A stretch of 64,000 nt of DNA from Burkholderiaceae bacterium (GTDB lineage Bacteria > Pseudomonadota > Gammaproteobacteria > Burkholderiales > Burkholderiaceae_E). Both the position numbers and the translations under genes were made by a program. Positions 36,346 to 46,657 of the stretch are shown here, piece after piece. The stretch spans positions 1 to 64,000 of the forward strand of contig OMIE01000086.1 of the NCBI GenBank assembly GCA_900299025.1. Direction: 5' to 3'. How positions within the stretch are numbered: position 1 is the stretch's first letter; every line of letters starts with the position of its first letter. The notes beneath the pieces were generated by a model. The model had not been told where the DNA came from. It saw only the letters and a list, made by a program, of their open reading frames with translations, and ran no database searches.

Positions 36346-38400
36346 CTAGCTACCTTTTCTGTTTAATTCCCGATCTGCTCGGCTAGGTGTAGCAACCTGC
36401 TGTGGCGTCGGAAGGTTGCCATCAGCGCTCGTCTTGGTCAAGAACTCCATGGCGTCCATCGCATCACGAATCAACGGAAAGCCCGGCAGGCTTCGCAACA
36501 GGGCCTTGCCGTATCCTCGGGTAACGAGTCGCTCATCACAAACAACCAATAAACCGACATCAGATTCACTTCGAATTAGCCGTCCGGCGCCCTGCTTCAG
36601 ACTCATCGCCGCCTGCGGAAGTTGCCACTGGCCAAACACGTCATCACCTTTAATTTTCGCACGACGAATACGTGCTTTTAAGACAGGATCATCGGGAGGC
36701 GCAAAAGGCAACTTGTCGATGATGACGAGCGAGAGTTGGTCACCGACCACATCGACGCCCTCCCAAAAGCTTGCACTACCAATCAGCACCGGCGCAGCAC
36801 CCTGTTTGAAACTGTGCAACATCGCAGCCTTACTCATAGCGCCTTGAATCAACCATTCGATGTGCAAGCCTGTTACCTGGGTTGTTGCCTGCAAACTCAA
36901 TAGCGCTTGATGAAGCGCTGTTACCATTCTTAGACTGGTACATAAAATAAATGCACGCCCCTTGTTGTGCAAAATCAGGGGCCAAATATGCTCGGCCATC
37001 AAGCCGGCAAATGCAGGATGGTTAGGATCGCCGCAACCGCGAGGCACATAAAGCCTTGCCTGCTGCGCATAGTCAAAGGGACTGTCGATACATAGGGTCT
37101 TCGCGTCCTCCAAGCCTAGCCGATGTGCCACATGCTGAAGATCTCCTGCCACAGCAAGGCTTGCTGAAGTAAAAATCAACGCCTTAGGTCGCTCACCGAG
37201 CGCCTGGCTGATCGCCTTCGCTGCGTCCATAGGTGTTTGATGAAAACTAAGCCCTGTGCGACTGATATCAAGCCATAAAACCTGTTGATCATCGAGCGCT
37301 TCACTTTCTGGAGTTTGCGGTTCGCGCTTAGGCAAAAAATGAGGAAAAAACGCAATCATCTCGGTTAAGCGAGCAAGTAGCAAGCCAAGCTCTTCCCCGC
37401 GAACAACCTGCTCCTGTAACAAGACATGTAATCGTTCTAAATCTTCAATCAACTGCTCAAGCACGGGCGTGATACGAGCATATCGGGGATGATCGCTAGA
37501 CCATTCCATCTTGGATGGGCTGTCGGCTGCCAAGCGTAATTCCCTGAGCGACTGCTCCAACGAATCGCGCCAATGGATCCAATCAGCCGCATCGCTTGCC
37601 TCCGCTAATCCAATGCGCAAGAGATCGCGGGCAAATTCCTGACCCTGCCTAATCGACCATGATCGTCCAAAAAACTGGATCGCCGTCTCTGGCAGTTGAT
37701 GCGCCTCGTCGACCACAATGCCTTCGACCTCGGGAAGTAAATCGGCAATCCCTTCACTTTTGAGCGCCAAGTCTGCACAAAGCAAATGGTGATTGACCAC
37801 CACTAAGTCGGCCTGATGAGCTCGCTGCCTAGCCCGCATCACGAAACAACGTCCATAGTCAGCGCACTGACTGCCCAGACAAGTGTCGCGAGTTGCAGTA
37901 GCCATGGCCCATACCGGTGATTCGTCAGGGAGCTCATCGCATTCGCTTCGATCACCCGTGTCACTTCGTGCTGCAAAGGCGCGAATCTTGAGCAAGCATA
38001 TTGCGTCTTCACGTCTGCTAAAGCGCCCCTCTCGGAGATGGCGCTCGAGATGGTAATGGCACACGTAATTGCTTCGCCCTTTAAGCTGGCAAACCTGCGC
38101 CGAGGCACTCAAGTGATCAAGTAATGCAGGTAAATCTCGATGGAGCAGCTGGTCTTGTAGGGCCTTCGTGCCGGTTGAAATCAAAAGCTTCTTACCCGAC
38201 AAAAGCGCTGGAACAAGATAGGCGAAGGTCTTTCCAACGCCAGTCCCCGCCTCGACAAGTAAGGACTCATGAAGCGCTAGCGCCCGCTCAACCGCCAGCG
38301 CCATCTCGAATTGCTGGCTCCTGAAGCGAAAGCCAGGCTTTCCCACGAGTAATCCCTCCGGGCCAAGGACGGCGGACACCGCGCCGATCGCTTGTGTCAA
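36346..38400 (-). CDS. yoaA: DinG/YoaA-type ATP-dependent DNA helicase (XPD-like, Fe-S)
   Basis: 5'-3' DNA helicase of superfamily 2 involved in damage tolerance. The 684 residues show Walker A EAGTGVGKTFAYLVPAL, DEAH in IVVDEAHQLPE, and C-terminal motif VI in LKQGAGRLIRSESDVG. Four cysteines for a [4Fe-4S] cluster are visible between Walker A and B (SNYVC, DTCLGSQC, YGRC). The size and Q-motif region fit YoaA rather than the longer DinG. Downstream is the small secreted protein; upstream is the YdcH-like gene. Confidence 0.9.
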   Translation of the reverse strand: MTQAIGAVSAVLGPEGLLVGKPGFRFRSQQFEMALAVERALALHESLLVEAGTGVGKTFAYLVPALLSGKKLLISTGTKALQDQLLHRDLPALLDHLSASAQVCQLKGRSNYVCHYHLERHLREGRFSRREDAICLLKIRAFAARSDTGDRSECDELPDESPVWAMATATRDTCLGSQCADYGRCFVMRARQRAHQADLVVVNHHLLCADLALKSEGIADLLPEVEGIVVDEAHQLPETAIQFFGRSWSIRQGQEFARDLLRIGLAEASDAADWIHWRDSLEQSLRELRLAADSPSKMEWSSDHPRYARITPVLEQLIEDLERLHVLLQEQVVRGEELGLLLARLTEMIAFFPHFLPKREPQTPESEALDDQQVLWLDISRTGLSFHQTPMDAAKAISQALGERPKALIFTSASLAVAGDLQHVAHRLGLEDAKTLCIDSPFDYAQQARLYVPRGCGDPNHPAFAGLMAEHIWPLILHNKGRAFILCTSLRMVTALHQALLSLQATTQVTGLHIEWLIQGAMSKAAMLHSFKQGAAPVLIGSASFWEGVDVVGDQLSLVIIDKLPFAPPDDPVLKARIRRAKIKGDDVFGQWQLPQAAMSLKQGAGRLIRSESDVGLLVVCDERLVTRGYGKALLRSLPGFPLIRDAMDAMEFLTKTSADGNLPTPQQVATPSRADRELNRKGS

Positions 38401-38409
38401 GTAGCCAGC

Positions 38410-38607
38410 CTATGCGGGAACGTCAGGCACCAGCATGATCTGGAGCTGGACAATACTGTCTTTGATTTGCAATTTGCGCTTCTTCAGACGTCGCAATTGA
38501 AGTTCATCAAAATGAGTTTGCTCGGCAATGGCCTCGATCATCGCATCAAGGCCGCGATGTTCGAGCTGAAGTTCCCGGATGCGGTTTGTGATCGTCTCAA
38601 AGTCCAT
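38410..38607 (-). CDS. YdcH-type (DUF465) small coiled-coil protein
   Basis: A 65-residue protein starting at the ATG at 38607; a GTG at 38622 would add five residues. It is predicted fully helical, with the DUF465 pattern LEHRGLDAMIEAIAEQ and LQLRRLKKRKLQIKDSIVQL. Function is unknown; such proteins are small, soluble and common in proteobacteria. The start overlaps the end of zapE by about ten bases, so it is likely translated from the zapE message. Confidence 0.8.
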   Translation of the reverse strand: MDFETITNRIRELQLEHRGLDAMIEAIAEQTHFDELQLRRLKKRKLQIKDSIVQLQIMLVPDVPA

Positions 38608-39736
38608 GCCCGATTTTCGCACTCGGCTGCTCGGCTGCCAATCCCCCTTGCATCAAAATCCTTCTTGGACGATCGCGGTAGGCTTTGGATTGCATCTCGA
38701 TAAGGCGCGAAGCTGTCCTGGCAAACTCGTTGACTAAAGCCCCCTCGCGATACAGCATTTCGGGTTCGTCGGCCGCACTGACGATGAGTTTGACACCCTG
38801 GTCATAAAACACATCGATCAGCCACACAAAGCGACGCGCCTCAGAGGCCATCGCTGGCGGCATGATGGGCACGTCTTGCAGCAAAACCGTATGGAATTGG
38901 GCTGCAATCTCAAGATAATCGATCTGCGAGCGCGGCGAACCACACAATGCGTCAAAGTTAAGCCATATGACCCCACCTGCTCGTCCATTGCAAGGCAGTT
39001 GGCGATGCGCTACCACGAGGTGACACGCTCGCTGTATAGGCCCGTCAGCCAGGCGTTCAAAGCTTGCCAGCATTTGCGCATCGGCTTGCGCTCCATTGGG
39101 GCAAATGTAAGCTGGCAATTGCTCGAGCGCACGGCGTCTGTAGTCAATGCCCGCATCGAGTTGCATGAGATCAAGGCAGTGTTCAAGCAAGGCAATCGCA
39201 GGCAGTATGCGGTCGCGATGCAAGCCATTGGGATAAAGCTTCTCGGGTTGGTAGTTGGACGTACAAACAAGTACCAAGCCCTGCGAAAAAACGACCTTTA
39301 AAAGACGCTCCAAGATCATGGCGTCAGCGATATCAGACACGTGGAACTCGTCAAAACACAAGATTTGATATCGTTTTGCAATTTGCAAGCCAACGCTGTC
39401 AAGCGGGTTAGCTTGGCCCTTGTGGGCCTCCAGCTCGCGATGAACCTCTCTCATGAATTCATGAAAATGGAAACGTCCCTTGCGCTCGACATCGAGCGAT
39501 TCAAAGAACAAATCCATGATGAAGCTTTTACCTCGACCCACGCCACCCCAAAGCCAGAGGCCCTTGGGCGCTTTTTGCTTCGAAAATAGCCGTGTGAGAA
39601 GGCCCGCACGAGATCGTTCGTAGCGCTCCATATCGATGGCGAGTCGCTGCAAGCGCTCAACGGCCTCGATCTGAACCTGATCTTCGATCAAGTCCCTACG
39701 TTCAATCTCCTGGCGATAAGCCTGCAATAAATCCAT
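38597..39736 (-). CDS. zapE: Cell division ATPase ZapE (AFG1 family)
   Basis: AFG1-like P-loop ATPase that associates with the Z-ring during division under stress. The 379 residues have Walker A GGVGRGKSFIMDLFF near residue 65, Walker B LCFDEFHVSDIADA and the sensor region LVCTSNYQPEKLYPNGLHRD. Location directly after lpd of the 2-oxoglutarate dehydrogenase cluster is usual in Burkholderiales (from memory). A stem-loop lies in the 66-base gap upstream. Confidence 0.94.
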   Translation of the reverse strand: MDLLQAYRQEIERRDLIEDQVQIEAVERLQRLAIDMERYERSRAGLLTRLFSKQKAPKGLWLWGGVGRGKSFIMDLFFESLDVERKGRFHFHEFMREVHRELEAHKGQANPLDSVGLQIAKRYQILCFDEFHVSDIADAMILERLLKVVFSQGLVLVCTSNYQPEKLYPNGLHRDRILPAIALLEHCLDLMQLDAGIDYRRRALEQLPAYICPNGAQADAQMLASFERLADGPIQRACHLVVAHRQLPCNGRAGGVIWLNFDALCGSPRSQIDYLEIAAQFHTVLLQDVPIMPPAMASEARRFVWLIDVFYDQGVKLIVSAADEPEMLYREGALVNEFARTASRLIEMQSKAYRDRPRRILMQGGLAAEQPSAKIGHGL

Positions 39737-39752
39737 CGTGCTGACGTGATCA

Positions 39753-39789
39753 GGGGCGACCCGCGCTCTACAGCGTCGGCCATCGCCCC
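39753..39789 (-). other. Compound stem-loop between lpd and zapE
   Basis: The outer arms GGGGCGA (39753-39759) and TCGCCCC (39783-39789) pair over 7 bp. The inner segment can add CCG/CGG and CGCT/AGCG pairs around a CTAC loop. No T-run follows on either strand, so it is not a standard terminator. It could stabilise the upstream mRNA 3' end or act as a rho-assisted stop. Confidence 0.5.
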
Positions 39790-39802
39790 CGTGAACCTTA
39801 TC

Positions 39803-41263
39803 TTAAAGATTTAGCGCACGATTTTCTGTTGCGGCAAGCGCAGCTTCGCGCATGACCTCAGACAAGGAAGGATGCGGATGACAAACCCTAGCAACATCTT
39901 CTGCCGAAGCCTTGAACTCCATGGCCAGTGCAGCCTCGGCGATTAAATCAGATGCAGCTGCAGCCACAATATGAACACCCAGTATTTCATCGGTGTCCTT
40001 ATCGCAGATCATTTTCACAAAGCCATCTGCAGCATCCATTCCTAAAGCACGGCCGTTGGCTGCAAAGGGAAACTGCCCGGTCTTGAAAGCCCTACCTTCT
40101 TTTTGGAGCTCTTGCTCGGTACGGCCCACCCAGGCGATTTCAGGGCTGGTGTAAATCACCCATGGGATGCACTGGTAATCGATGTGGGGTTTTTGACCGG
40201 CCATGATCTCAGCCACCATCACACCCTCATCTTCTGCCTTATGGGCAAGCATCGGGCCGCGTACCACATCGCCGATCGCATAGATACCTTCGACGCTGGT
40301 TGCACAGTGCGCATCGACAGGGATAAAGCCGCGTTGATCAGTCTCAATACCCACCGACTCAAGCCCAAGACTCTCCGTAAGCGGTTGACGCCCCACCGAA
40401 ACAATCAAGCGGTCCACCTCGAGGGTTTTGGCTTCACCCTTGGGATCGCTGTAATGCATGACCACCTGCTTGGCTTTACCTTTACCTTCAATCGCGACGC
40501 TGTCGACTTTCGCGCCGAGTTGAATCGATAAGCCCTGTTTGGTGAAAAGCTTCCAAGCCTCTTTAGCAACAGCTTGATCGGCAGCGGCAAGAAAGTCCGG
40601 GAGCGCTTCAAGAATTGTAACCTCAGCACCCAAGCGACGCCAGACCGATCCAAGCTCTAGACCGATCACGCCCGAACCAATAATACCAAGCCGCTTCGGT
40701 ACGGTTTCGAACTGCAGTGCACCTTCGTTATCACATATATATTCTTGATCGACCTGTATGCCTGCTAGGTGACGCGCCTTTGACCCTGTAGCGATAATCA
40801 CCTTACTCGCTTCGACGCGATCCTTCGCATCACCGTCCTCGGGACCGTTCTCAAACACATCGACCGCAAAGCGATCTGCTTGCCTGCCGACAAATTTGCC
40901 ATGTCCCTTCAACCAAGTGATCTTGTTCTTCTTGAACAAATACTCAATACCCTTGGTCATCTTGCCAACGATTTGGTCTTTTCTTCCGAGCATTTTTGAG
41001 ACATCGATCGAGGCCGATTTGACTGAAATCCCATGGACATCTAAATGGGATTGAACCGACTCAAAATGCTCGCTCGAAGCAAGCAAGGCTTTGGAAGGGA
41101 TGCAACCGACGTTTAGGCAGGTACCACCGAGAACGCGATCGCCCTTTGGATTACGCCAGCGCTCAATACACGCCACTTTAAAGCCGAGTTGTGCGGCACG
41201 AATTGCTGCAATATAGCCGCCCGGACCGGCGCCGATAACCAGAACATCAAACTGCTGACTCAT
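39803..41263 (-). CDS. lpd: Dihydrolipoyl dehydrogenase (E3) of the 2-oxoglutarate complex
   Basis: Flavoprotein that re-oxidises dihydrolipoamide with NAD+. The 486 residues have the FAD motif VIGAGPGGYIAAIRAAQLG, the redox disulfide GGTCLNVGCIPSKALL, an NAD motif GIIGSGVIGLELGSVW, and the C-terminal His-Glu pair in CHPHPSLSEVMREA. It is third in odhA-odhB-lpd, 17 bases after odhB. No pyruvate dehydrogenase genes are adjacent. Confidence 0.96.
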   Translation of the reverse strand: MSQQFDVLVIGAGPGGYIAAIRAAQLGFKVACIERWRNPKGDRVLGGTCLNVGCIPSKALLASSEHFESVQSHLDVHGISVKSASIDVSKMLGRKDQIVGKMTKGIEYLFKKNKITWLKGHGKFVGRQADRFAVDVFENGPEDGDAKDRVEASKVIIATGSKARHLAGIQVDQEYICDNEGALQFETVPKRLGIIGSGVIGLELGSVWRRLGAEVTILEALPDFLAAADQAVAKEAWKLFTKQGLSIQLGAKVDSVAIEGKGKAKQVVMHYSDPKGEAKTLEVDRLIVSVGRQPLTESLGLESVGIETDQRGFIPVDAHCATSVEGIYAIGDVVRGPMLAHKAEDEGVMVAEIMAGQKPHIDYQCIPWVIYTSPEIAWVGRTEQELQKEGRAFKTGQFPFAANGRALGMDAADGFVKMICDKDTDEILGVHIVAAAASDLIAEAALAMEFKASAEDVARVCHPHPSLSEVMREAALAATENRALNL

Positions 41264-41280
41264 GAGATGCCCCCTTCGAT

Positions 41281-42561
41281 TCAGAGATCAAGCAGCAGTC
41301 GCGAGGGATCCTCGAGCGCTTCTTTAATCGCAACAAGAAAGAGAACAGCCTCACGCCCATCGATAATCCGGTGATCGTAAGACACGGCAAAGTAATTAAT
41401 CGGGCGAATCACAACCTGACCGTTTTCCACAACTGCACGTTCTTTGGTCGCGTGAACACCCAAGATAGCCGACTGCGGCGGATTGATAATAGGCGTCGAC
41501 AACATCGATCCAAAAACACCACCGTTCGAAATCGAGAAGGTACCGCCACTAAGTTCTTCAATACCAAGTTTGCCGTCTTGAGCGCGCTTGCCGAAGTCTG
41601 CAATCGTCCGCTCAATCTGCGGAAAGCTTAGCTGATCCGCATTTCGAATCACAGGTACGACAAGGCCACGGGGCGAACCCACAGCAACGCCAACATCAAA
41701 ATAACCGTGATAAACAATGTCATTACCGTCGACTGATGCATTAACAACCGGATACTTTCTAAGTCCGTGAACTACTGCCTTTACAAAGAACGACATAAAA
41801 CCAAGACGTACACCGTACTCTTTTTCGAATCGATCTGCATACTTCTTGCGCAAATCCATCACCGGCTGCATGTTGACTTCATTAAAAGTTGTCAGGATGG
41901 CATTGTTCGCCTGCGATTGCAGCAAACGCTCAGCAACCCTCGCCCGCAGCCTTGACATCGGTACCCGCTGCTCAGGACGACCCTCAAGCAAGCCGCTCAA
42001 ATCCGCTGGTGCAGGCACCGGAGGCAAACTAGCCGCTGCCACCTTGTGGGCTGCCGCAGCCGTTACCGCACCCACTGCCTGACCAGCGCCTGATTTAGCG
42101 CGATCAACCGCGAGCACATCGCCCTTGGTGATTCGACCGTCGCGGCCTGTTCCTGTGACATCCGAAGCGCTAAGTTGCTGCTCGGCCATCCACTTGGCCG
42201 CAGCCGGCATGGGCACCCCCTGCTTTGACCCACTCGCAGCGACGGAGACCGTGGGGCTTTGAACCGCTTGAGCCGTCGCGGGTTGGCTTGCCGCTTGCGG
42301 CGCAACTGCTGCTGCCTTTGCATCGGTATCGATCATGGCAATGATTTCGCCGGCAACCACGGTATCGCCGTCCTGTTTAAGTACTTGGGACAATACACCT
42401 GCATCGGGCGCGGGAAGTTCAAGCACGACCTTATCGGTTTCTATATCGATCAAATTCTCATCGCGAGCAACCGCCTCGCCCGGCTTTTTATGCCAATTTA
42501 GCAAGGTTGCTTCTGCAACCGATTCAGAAAGCTGCGGTACTTTTACTTCAATCAAGGCCAT
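41281..42561 (-). CDS. odhB: Dihydrolipoyllysine-residue succinyltransferase (E2)
   Basis: Core of the 2-oxoglutarate dehydrogenase complex. I start at the ATG at 42561 ([15 protein letters not shown]), which matches family N-termini; the open frame extends 26 non-conserved residues upstream. It has one lipoyl domain with the lipoylated Lys in [12 protein letters not shown] (about residue 43), an Ala/Pro-rich linker, a peripheral-subunit-binding domain ([20 protein letters not shown]), and the catalytic domain with His in [14 protein letters not shown]. About 426 residues. Confidence 0.96.
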   Translation of the reverse strand: MALIEVKVPQLSESVAEATLLNWHKKPGEAVARDENLIDIETDKVVLELPAPDAGVLSQVLKQDGDTVVAGEIIAMIDTDAKAAAVAPQAASQPATAQAVQSPTVSVAASGSKQGVPMPAAAKWMAEQQLSASDVTGTGRDGRITKGDVLAVDRAKSGAGQAVGAVTAAAAHKVAAASLPPVPAPADLSGLLEGRPEQRVPMSRLRARVAERLLQSQANNAILTTFNEVNMQPVMDLRKKYADRFEKEYGVRLGFMSFFVKAVVHGLRKYPVVNASVDGNDIVYHGYFDVGVAVGSPRGLVVPVIRNADQLSFPQIERTIADFGKRAQDGKLGIEELSGGTFSISNGGVFGSMLSTPIINPPQSAILGVHATKERAVVENGQVVIRPINYFAVSYDHRIIDGREAVLFLVAIKEALEDPSRLLLDL

Positions 42562-42592
42562 GAGTAACTCCAGTGACTCAATCAAAAAGAAA

Positions 42593-45463
42593 TTAGGATT
42601 TTGCTTTGCTCGAACGCTTGGCAGGCTTGCTATCACCAAAAGCAGTGGCGATCAGCTCTTTTAACTGCGCATAGTGCTTATCGTAGTAACCAACAGCGGG
42701 AGAGGCTGAAGCTGGACGACCCGCATAAATCAATCGCTGACCATCCTTAAAGGCGTCTTGCATGTGGTGCTGGATGTAGAACCAGGGCCCCTGATTTTGA
42801 GGTTCATCCTGAGCCCATACCCAGTCTGTCGCAGCCGCATAGCGCTTCACTTCTGCCTCAAAAGCCTTTTGCCCAAACGGATAGAGTTGTTCGACACGAA
42901 TGATCGCTAAATCATCACGCTCGGCCTCGCGCCGCGCTGCGAGCAAGTCAAAATAAAGTCGGCCCGAACACACAATCACACGCTTAACCTTTTGGGGATC
43001 GATACGCTTATCGGATTCTCCGATAATTAATTGAAACGATCCCTTAGCTAGATCATCGAGCGAAGAGATCGCCTCTTTATGCCTTAACAAAGACTTGGGT
43101 GTGAACAAGACCAGCGGCTTGCGAAAACTCCGAATCATTTGGCGGCGCAAGACATGGAAAATCTGTGCAGGGGTTGTGGGTTGTACGATTTGCATATTGT
43201 GCTCGGCGCAAAGCTGCAAAAAGCGCTCGATGCGTGCTGAGGAGTGCTCGGGTCCTTGACCTTCATAGCCATGCGGGAGCATCAAGGTCAAACCGGTTAC
43301 CCTGCCCCATTTCGCCTCGCCAGAGCTGATGAATTGATCGATCACCACTTGAGCGCCGTTTGCAAAATCGCCAAATTGAGCTTCCCAAATCACAAGCTTA
43401 TTGGGTTCAGCGGTCGAATAACCATACTCAAAGCCCAAGACCGCCTCTTCGGATAGCACCGAGTCGATCACTGTGAATTCGCCTTGGTCGTCGGCTACAT
43501 GTTGCAAGGGCGTGTAGCTGCCCGAATCCCAGCGCTCGCGAGCCTGGTCATGTAACACCGCATGTCGGTGGGTAAAGGTCCCACGCCCACAGTCTTGTCC
43601 TGAAAGCCTAACGCCGTATCCATTGGCGAGCACACTTGCAAAGGCGAGATGCTCGCCCATACCCCAATCAAGTGCTAGCTTGCCTTCGGCCATGGCGCGC
43701 CTGTCCTTGATAACCCGATCCACCAAGGGATGGATAGCAAAACCATCAGGCACGGTTGTGATGCGTTTGCCAAGTCGCTGCAATTCGGCCAATGGGACTG
43801 CCGTATCAGCGGCATCGGTCCACTTACTGTTCAAGAAAGGAGACCAGTCAATCGCAAACTTACTCTTGAAGTTTGTTAGCACCGGGTCACTCGTGTGCCT
43901 GCCCTCATCCATGGCAGCTCGAAACGCTGTCACTTGTTGATCCGGGTAGTCGGCGGGTACCGCGCCTTGGGCTACCAAGTGGTCACCAAAAATCTTTCTG
44001 GTGCCAGGGTGCTGAGCAATTTTCTTATACATTAAGGGCTGGGTTACCGAGGGCGTATCTTGCTCGTTGTGCCCCAACTTTCTAAAACAAATAATGTCGA
44101 CAACCACATCTTTTTTAAAGGTCTGGCGAAAATCAACGGCAATTTGGGTGGCAAAGACCACTGCCTCGGGGTCGTCGCCATTCACATGCAAGACCGGTAC
44201 GTCAATCATTTTGACAACATCGGTGCAGTAAAGAGTCGACCTTGAGTCACGCGGATCGGAGGTAGTGAAACCGATCTGATTATTGATCACAAGATGAACC
44301 GTACCCCAAGTGCCGTAGTGACGAGTCTGGGCAAGATTCAGTGTTTCCATCACAACGCCCTGACCTGCAAAGGCCGCATCGCCGTGGACTAGCACCGACA
44401 AGACCTGAGACCCTGAGTGGTCACCACGACGATCCATTCTCGCTCGGGTTGAACCCTCGACCACTGGGTTGACAATCTCAAGGTGGGAGGGATTAAAAGC
44501 AAGCGTTAAATGCACTGGTCCGCCAGGTGTCGTCACATCACTTGAGAATCCCTTGTGGTACTTCACATCGCCCGAGGGAAGATCATCGGCATGCTTACCT
44601 TCGAATTCAGCAAACAAGTCAGCAGGCATTTTGCCCAGTGTATTGACAAGCACATTTAAACGCCCGCGGTGTGCCATGCCGATCACGATTTCCTGGACAC
44701 CCTGGCTACCAGCTCGCTGAATAACTTCGTCGATCGATGCGATAAAACTCTCTCCGCCTTCCAATGAAAAGCGTTTTTGACCAACATACTTCGTGTGAAG
44801 ATAACGTTCCAAACCTTCAGCGGCTGTCACACGATCCAGGATCCGTTTCTTTTGGTCAACGGAAAAGCTCGGACGGCCACGGCAACTTTCCATGCGCTGC
44901 TGCATCCATCGCTTTTGCTCAGGATCGGCAATATGCATAAATTCTGCACCGATACTGCCTGTATAAGTGTCGCGTAAGGCGGTCATCAAATCGCGCAGCG
45001 TCATCGACTCCGCGCCAAAAAAGGTGTTCGCGGTGGAATAAACGTTGGCGTGATCACCTTCGGTGAAATCATAAAACGCAGGCTCAAGCTCTGGAATCGA
45101 CTCCCGCTCCTGCCGCTTTAATGGGTCGAGGTCAGCCCAACGATTGCCGAGAAAGCGGTAAGCCGCAATGAGTTGCTGGACATAAACCTGCTTGCGGGCA
45201 CTTGCAGCGTCACCGCCCATCTGGCGTGGCTGAAGGCTACCCTCGCGCGATCGCTCGGCAAACGACTGAACAATTGGCGCATGGGGAACATCTCTGAACT
45301 GCATCGAACCATCGGCTGAAGGGACCGATTGCATCCGATCGAAATAGGTGCGCCATTGATCCGGGACTGATCCGGGGTTTGCGAGGTAATTCTCATAGAG
45401 CTCCTCAATGTAGGGAGCGTTACCACCAAACAGGTAAGAGTTGGTTTGGAATTGCTTCATCAT
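42593..45463 (-). CDS. odhA: 2-Oxoglutarate dehydrogenase E1 component
   Basis: Thiamine-diphosphate-dependent decarboxylating subunit producing succinyl groups on E2 lipoate. The 956 residues match SucA size. The N-terminus has [20 protein letters not shown], followed by [17 protein letters not shown], a TPP-binding region [13 protein letters not shown] ... [12 protein letters not shown], and C-terminal [23 protein letters not shown] lies nine bases before the start. It is separated from korB by 138 bases, which contain a variant of the motif shared with gltA and korC. It is the first gene of odhA-odhB-lpd. Confidence 0.97.
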   Translation of the reverse strand: MMKQFQTNSYLFGGNAPYIEELYENYLANPGSVPDQWRTYFDRMQSVPSADGSMQFRDVPHAPIVQSFAERSREGSLQPRQMGGDAASARKQVYVQQLIAAYRFLGNRWADLDPLKRQERESIPELEPAFYDFTEGDHANVYSTANTFFGAESMTLRDLMTALRDTYTGSIGAEFMHIADPEQKRWMQQRMESCRGRPSFSVDQKKRILDRVTAAEGLERYLHTKYVGQKRFSLEGGESFIASIDEVIQRAGSQGVQEIVIGMAHRGRLNVLVNTLGKMPADLFAEFEGKHADDLPSGDVKYHKGFSSDVTTPGGPVHLTLAFNPSHLEIVNPVVEGSTRARMDRRGDHSGSQVLSVLVHGDAAFAGQGVVMETLNLAQTRHYGTWGTVHLVINNQIGFTTSDPRDSRSTLYCTDVVKMIDVPVLHVNGDDPEAVVFATQIAVDFRQTFKKDVVVDIICFRKLGHNEQDTPSVTQPLMYKKIAQHPGTRKIFGDHLVAQGAVPADYPDQQVTAFRAAMDEGRHTSDPVLTNFKSKFAIDWSPFLNSKWTDAADTAVPLAELQRLGKRITTVPDGFAIHPLVDRVIKDRRAMAEGKLALDWGMGEHLAFASVLANGYGVRLSGQDCGRGTFTHRHAVLHDQARERWDSGSYTPLQHVADDQGEFTVIDSVLSEEAVLGFEYGYSTAEPNKLVIWEAQFGDFANGAQVVIDQFISSGEAKWGRVTGLTLMLPHGYEGQGPEHSSARIERFLQLCAEHNMQIVQPTTPAQIFHVLRRQMIRSFRKPLVLFTPKSLLRHKEAISSLDDLAKGSFQLIIGESDKRIDPQKVKRVIVCSGRLYFDLLAARREAERDDLAIIRVEQLYPFGQKAFEAEVKRYAAATDWVWAQDEPQNQGPWFYIQHHMQDAFKDGQRLIYAGRPASASPAVGYYDKHYAQLKELIATAFGDSKPAKRSSKAKS

Positions 45464-45499
45464 GACGCTTTACCTTTCAAAACGAACTTCTTATCGACG

Positions 45500-45510
45500 A
45501 TTGATTAGCC
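45500..45510. promoter_or_regulatory. Weak copy of the gltA/korC upstream motif before odhA
   Basis: ATTGATTAGCC here differs at two positions from the TTTGATTAACC core of the korC copy. It has the same orientation and nearly the same distance from the start (about 37-47 bases upstream of odhA). Suggestive only. Confidence 0.3.
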
Positions 45511-45601
45511 GACCAAGCATCGGCGCTCATTTGATCCCTACGCCCCGCTTTTGCTGATGCCCCCCGCTACGCTGCAGATCGAGGCGGAGGATACCAGAGC
45601 A

Positions 45602-46657
45602 TTAACGCAAACTCGCGTTAAGACGCTCAAGGGCTGCCGTACCAGGGCACAAATCTTCGGCACGCAAGCTATTTAAGGGCCTATGGTCGGTATTGAGGTG
45701 GGCATGTAGATCTTTTGCCTCAGGGTTGAGATAGAGCAAACCAGTAAGGATCTCGCCCTTTGCAGCATGCGACTGAATCTGATTCATCGCACCCACCCGG
45801 TCGCTCGGATCAAAGCTCTCGCGGATTTTCCTGAGCCTAAGCCAAGTACCGTCGTGCTGAGCAACATGCACGACTTCGCCTTCATCATAGTCAACCGTAA
45901 TAGCTTCTTTGTTTGGCCAGAAGTCGAGTCGGTTCACTGCCTCATTATGTTCTCTGATGTAGTCATAACTCTTGGTTGATCCGTCATGATTGTTAAATGC
46001 AACACAAGGGCTGATCACATCAATAAAGGCTGCACCCTCATGGGCAAGACCGGCTTTGATCAAAGGCACCAACTGATGTTTGTCGCCGGAGAAAGCCCTC
46101 GCCACAAAGCTTGCACCCATTAAAATGGCGAGCGAGACGGTATCTATCGCCGAGTCGGTGTTAATCATCCCCTTTTTGGCCTTCGACCCTGGATCTGCCG
46201 TGGCCGAAAACTGGCCCTTGGTCAGACCGTAGACACCATTATTTTCTAAAACATAAAGCATATTGACGCCGCGACGCATCACATGTGCAAACTGCCCTAG
46301 TCCAATCGACGCAGAATCGCCATCGCCTGACACACCCAAAAATATTAAATCGCGATTGGCGAGATTTGCGCCCGTCAGCACCGATGGCATTCGGCCATGG
46401 ACCGTGTTGAAACCATGAGAGTTGCCCAGAAAATAATCGGGCGTTTTGGAGGAGCAACCAATACCGGAAAGTTTGGCAAGACGATGGGGCTGAAGGTTGA
46501 GTTCCCAGCAGGCTTCAATAATCGCTGCAGAAATTGAATCGTGACCGCATCCCGCGCATAAGGTTGAGACCTTACCCTCGTAGTCTCGCCTCGTATAGCC
46601 GACTTGATTGGCACGCAAACTTGGGTGATGTAGCTTTGGTTTGGCAAGATAAGTCAT
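45602..46657 (-). CDS. korB: 2-Oxoacid:acceptor oxidoreductase beta subunit, probably 2-oxoglutarate-specific (KorB)
   Basis: Thiamine-diphosphate-binding subunit of a CoA-acylating 2-oxoacid oxidoreductase. The 351 residues include cluster cysteines in TLCAGCGHDSIS and SGIGCSSKTP, and the TPP/Mg motif VSGDGDSASIGLGQF ... VLENNGVYGLTKGQ. Its start overlaps the korA stop (ATGA). Assignment to 2-oxoglutarate rests on the gene's place inside the TCA cluster and on the korA/korC architecture; sequence alone does not exclude another 2-oxoacid. Confidence 0.88.
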   Translation of the reverse strand: MTYLAKPKLHHPSLRANQVGYTRRDYEGKVSTLCAGCGHDSISAAIIEACWELNLQPHRLAKLSGIGCSSKTPDYFLGNSHGFNTVHGRMPSVLTGANLANRDLIFLGVSGDGDSASIGLGQFAHVMRRGVNMLYVLENNGVYGLTKGQFSATADPGSKAKKGMINTDSAIDTVSLAILMGASFVARAFSGDKHQLVPLIKAGLAHEGAAFIDVISPCVAFNNHDGSTKSYDYIREHNEAVNRLDFWPNKEAITVDYDEGEVVHVAQHDGTWLRLRKIRESFDPSDRVGAMNQIQSHAAKGEILTGLLYLNPEAKDLHAHLNTDHRPLNSLRAEDLCPGTAALERLNASLR

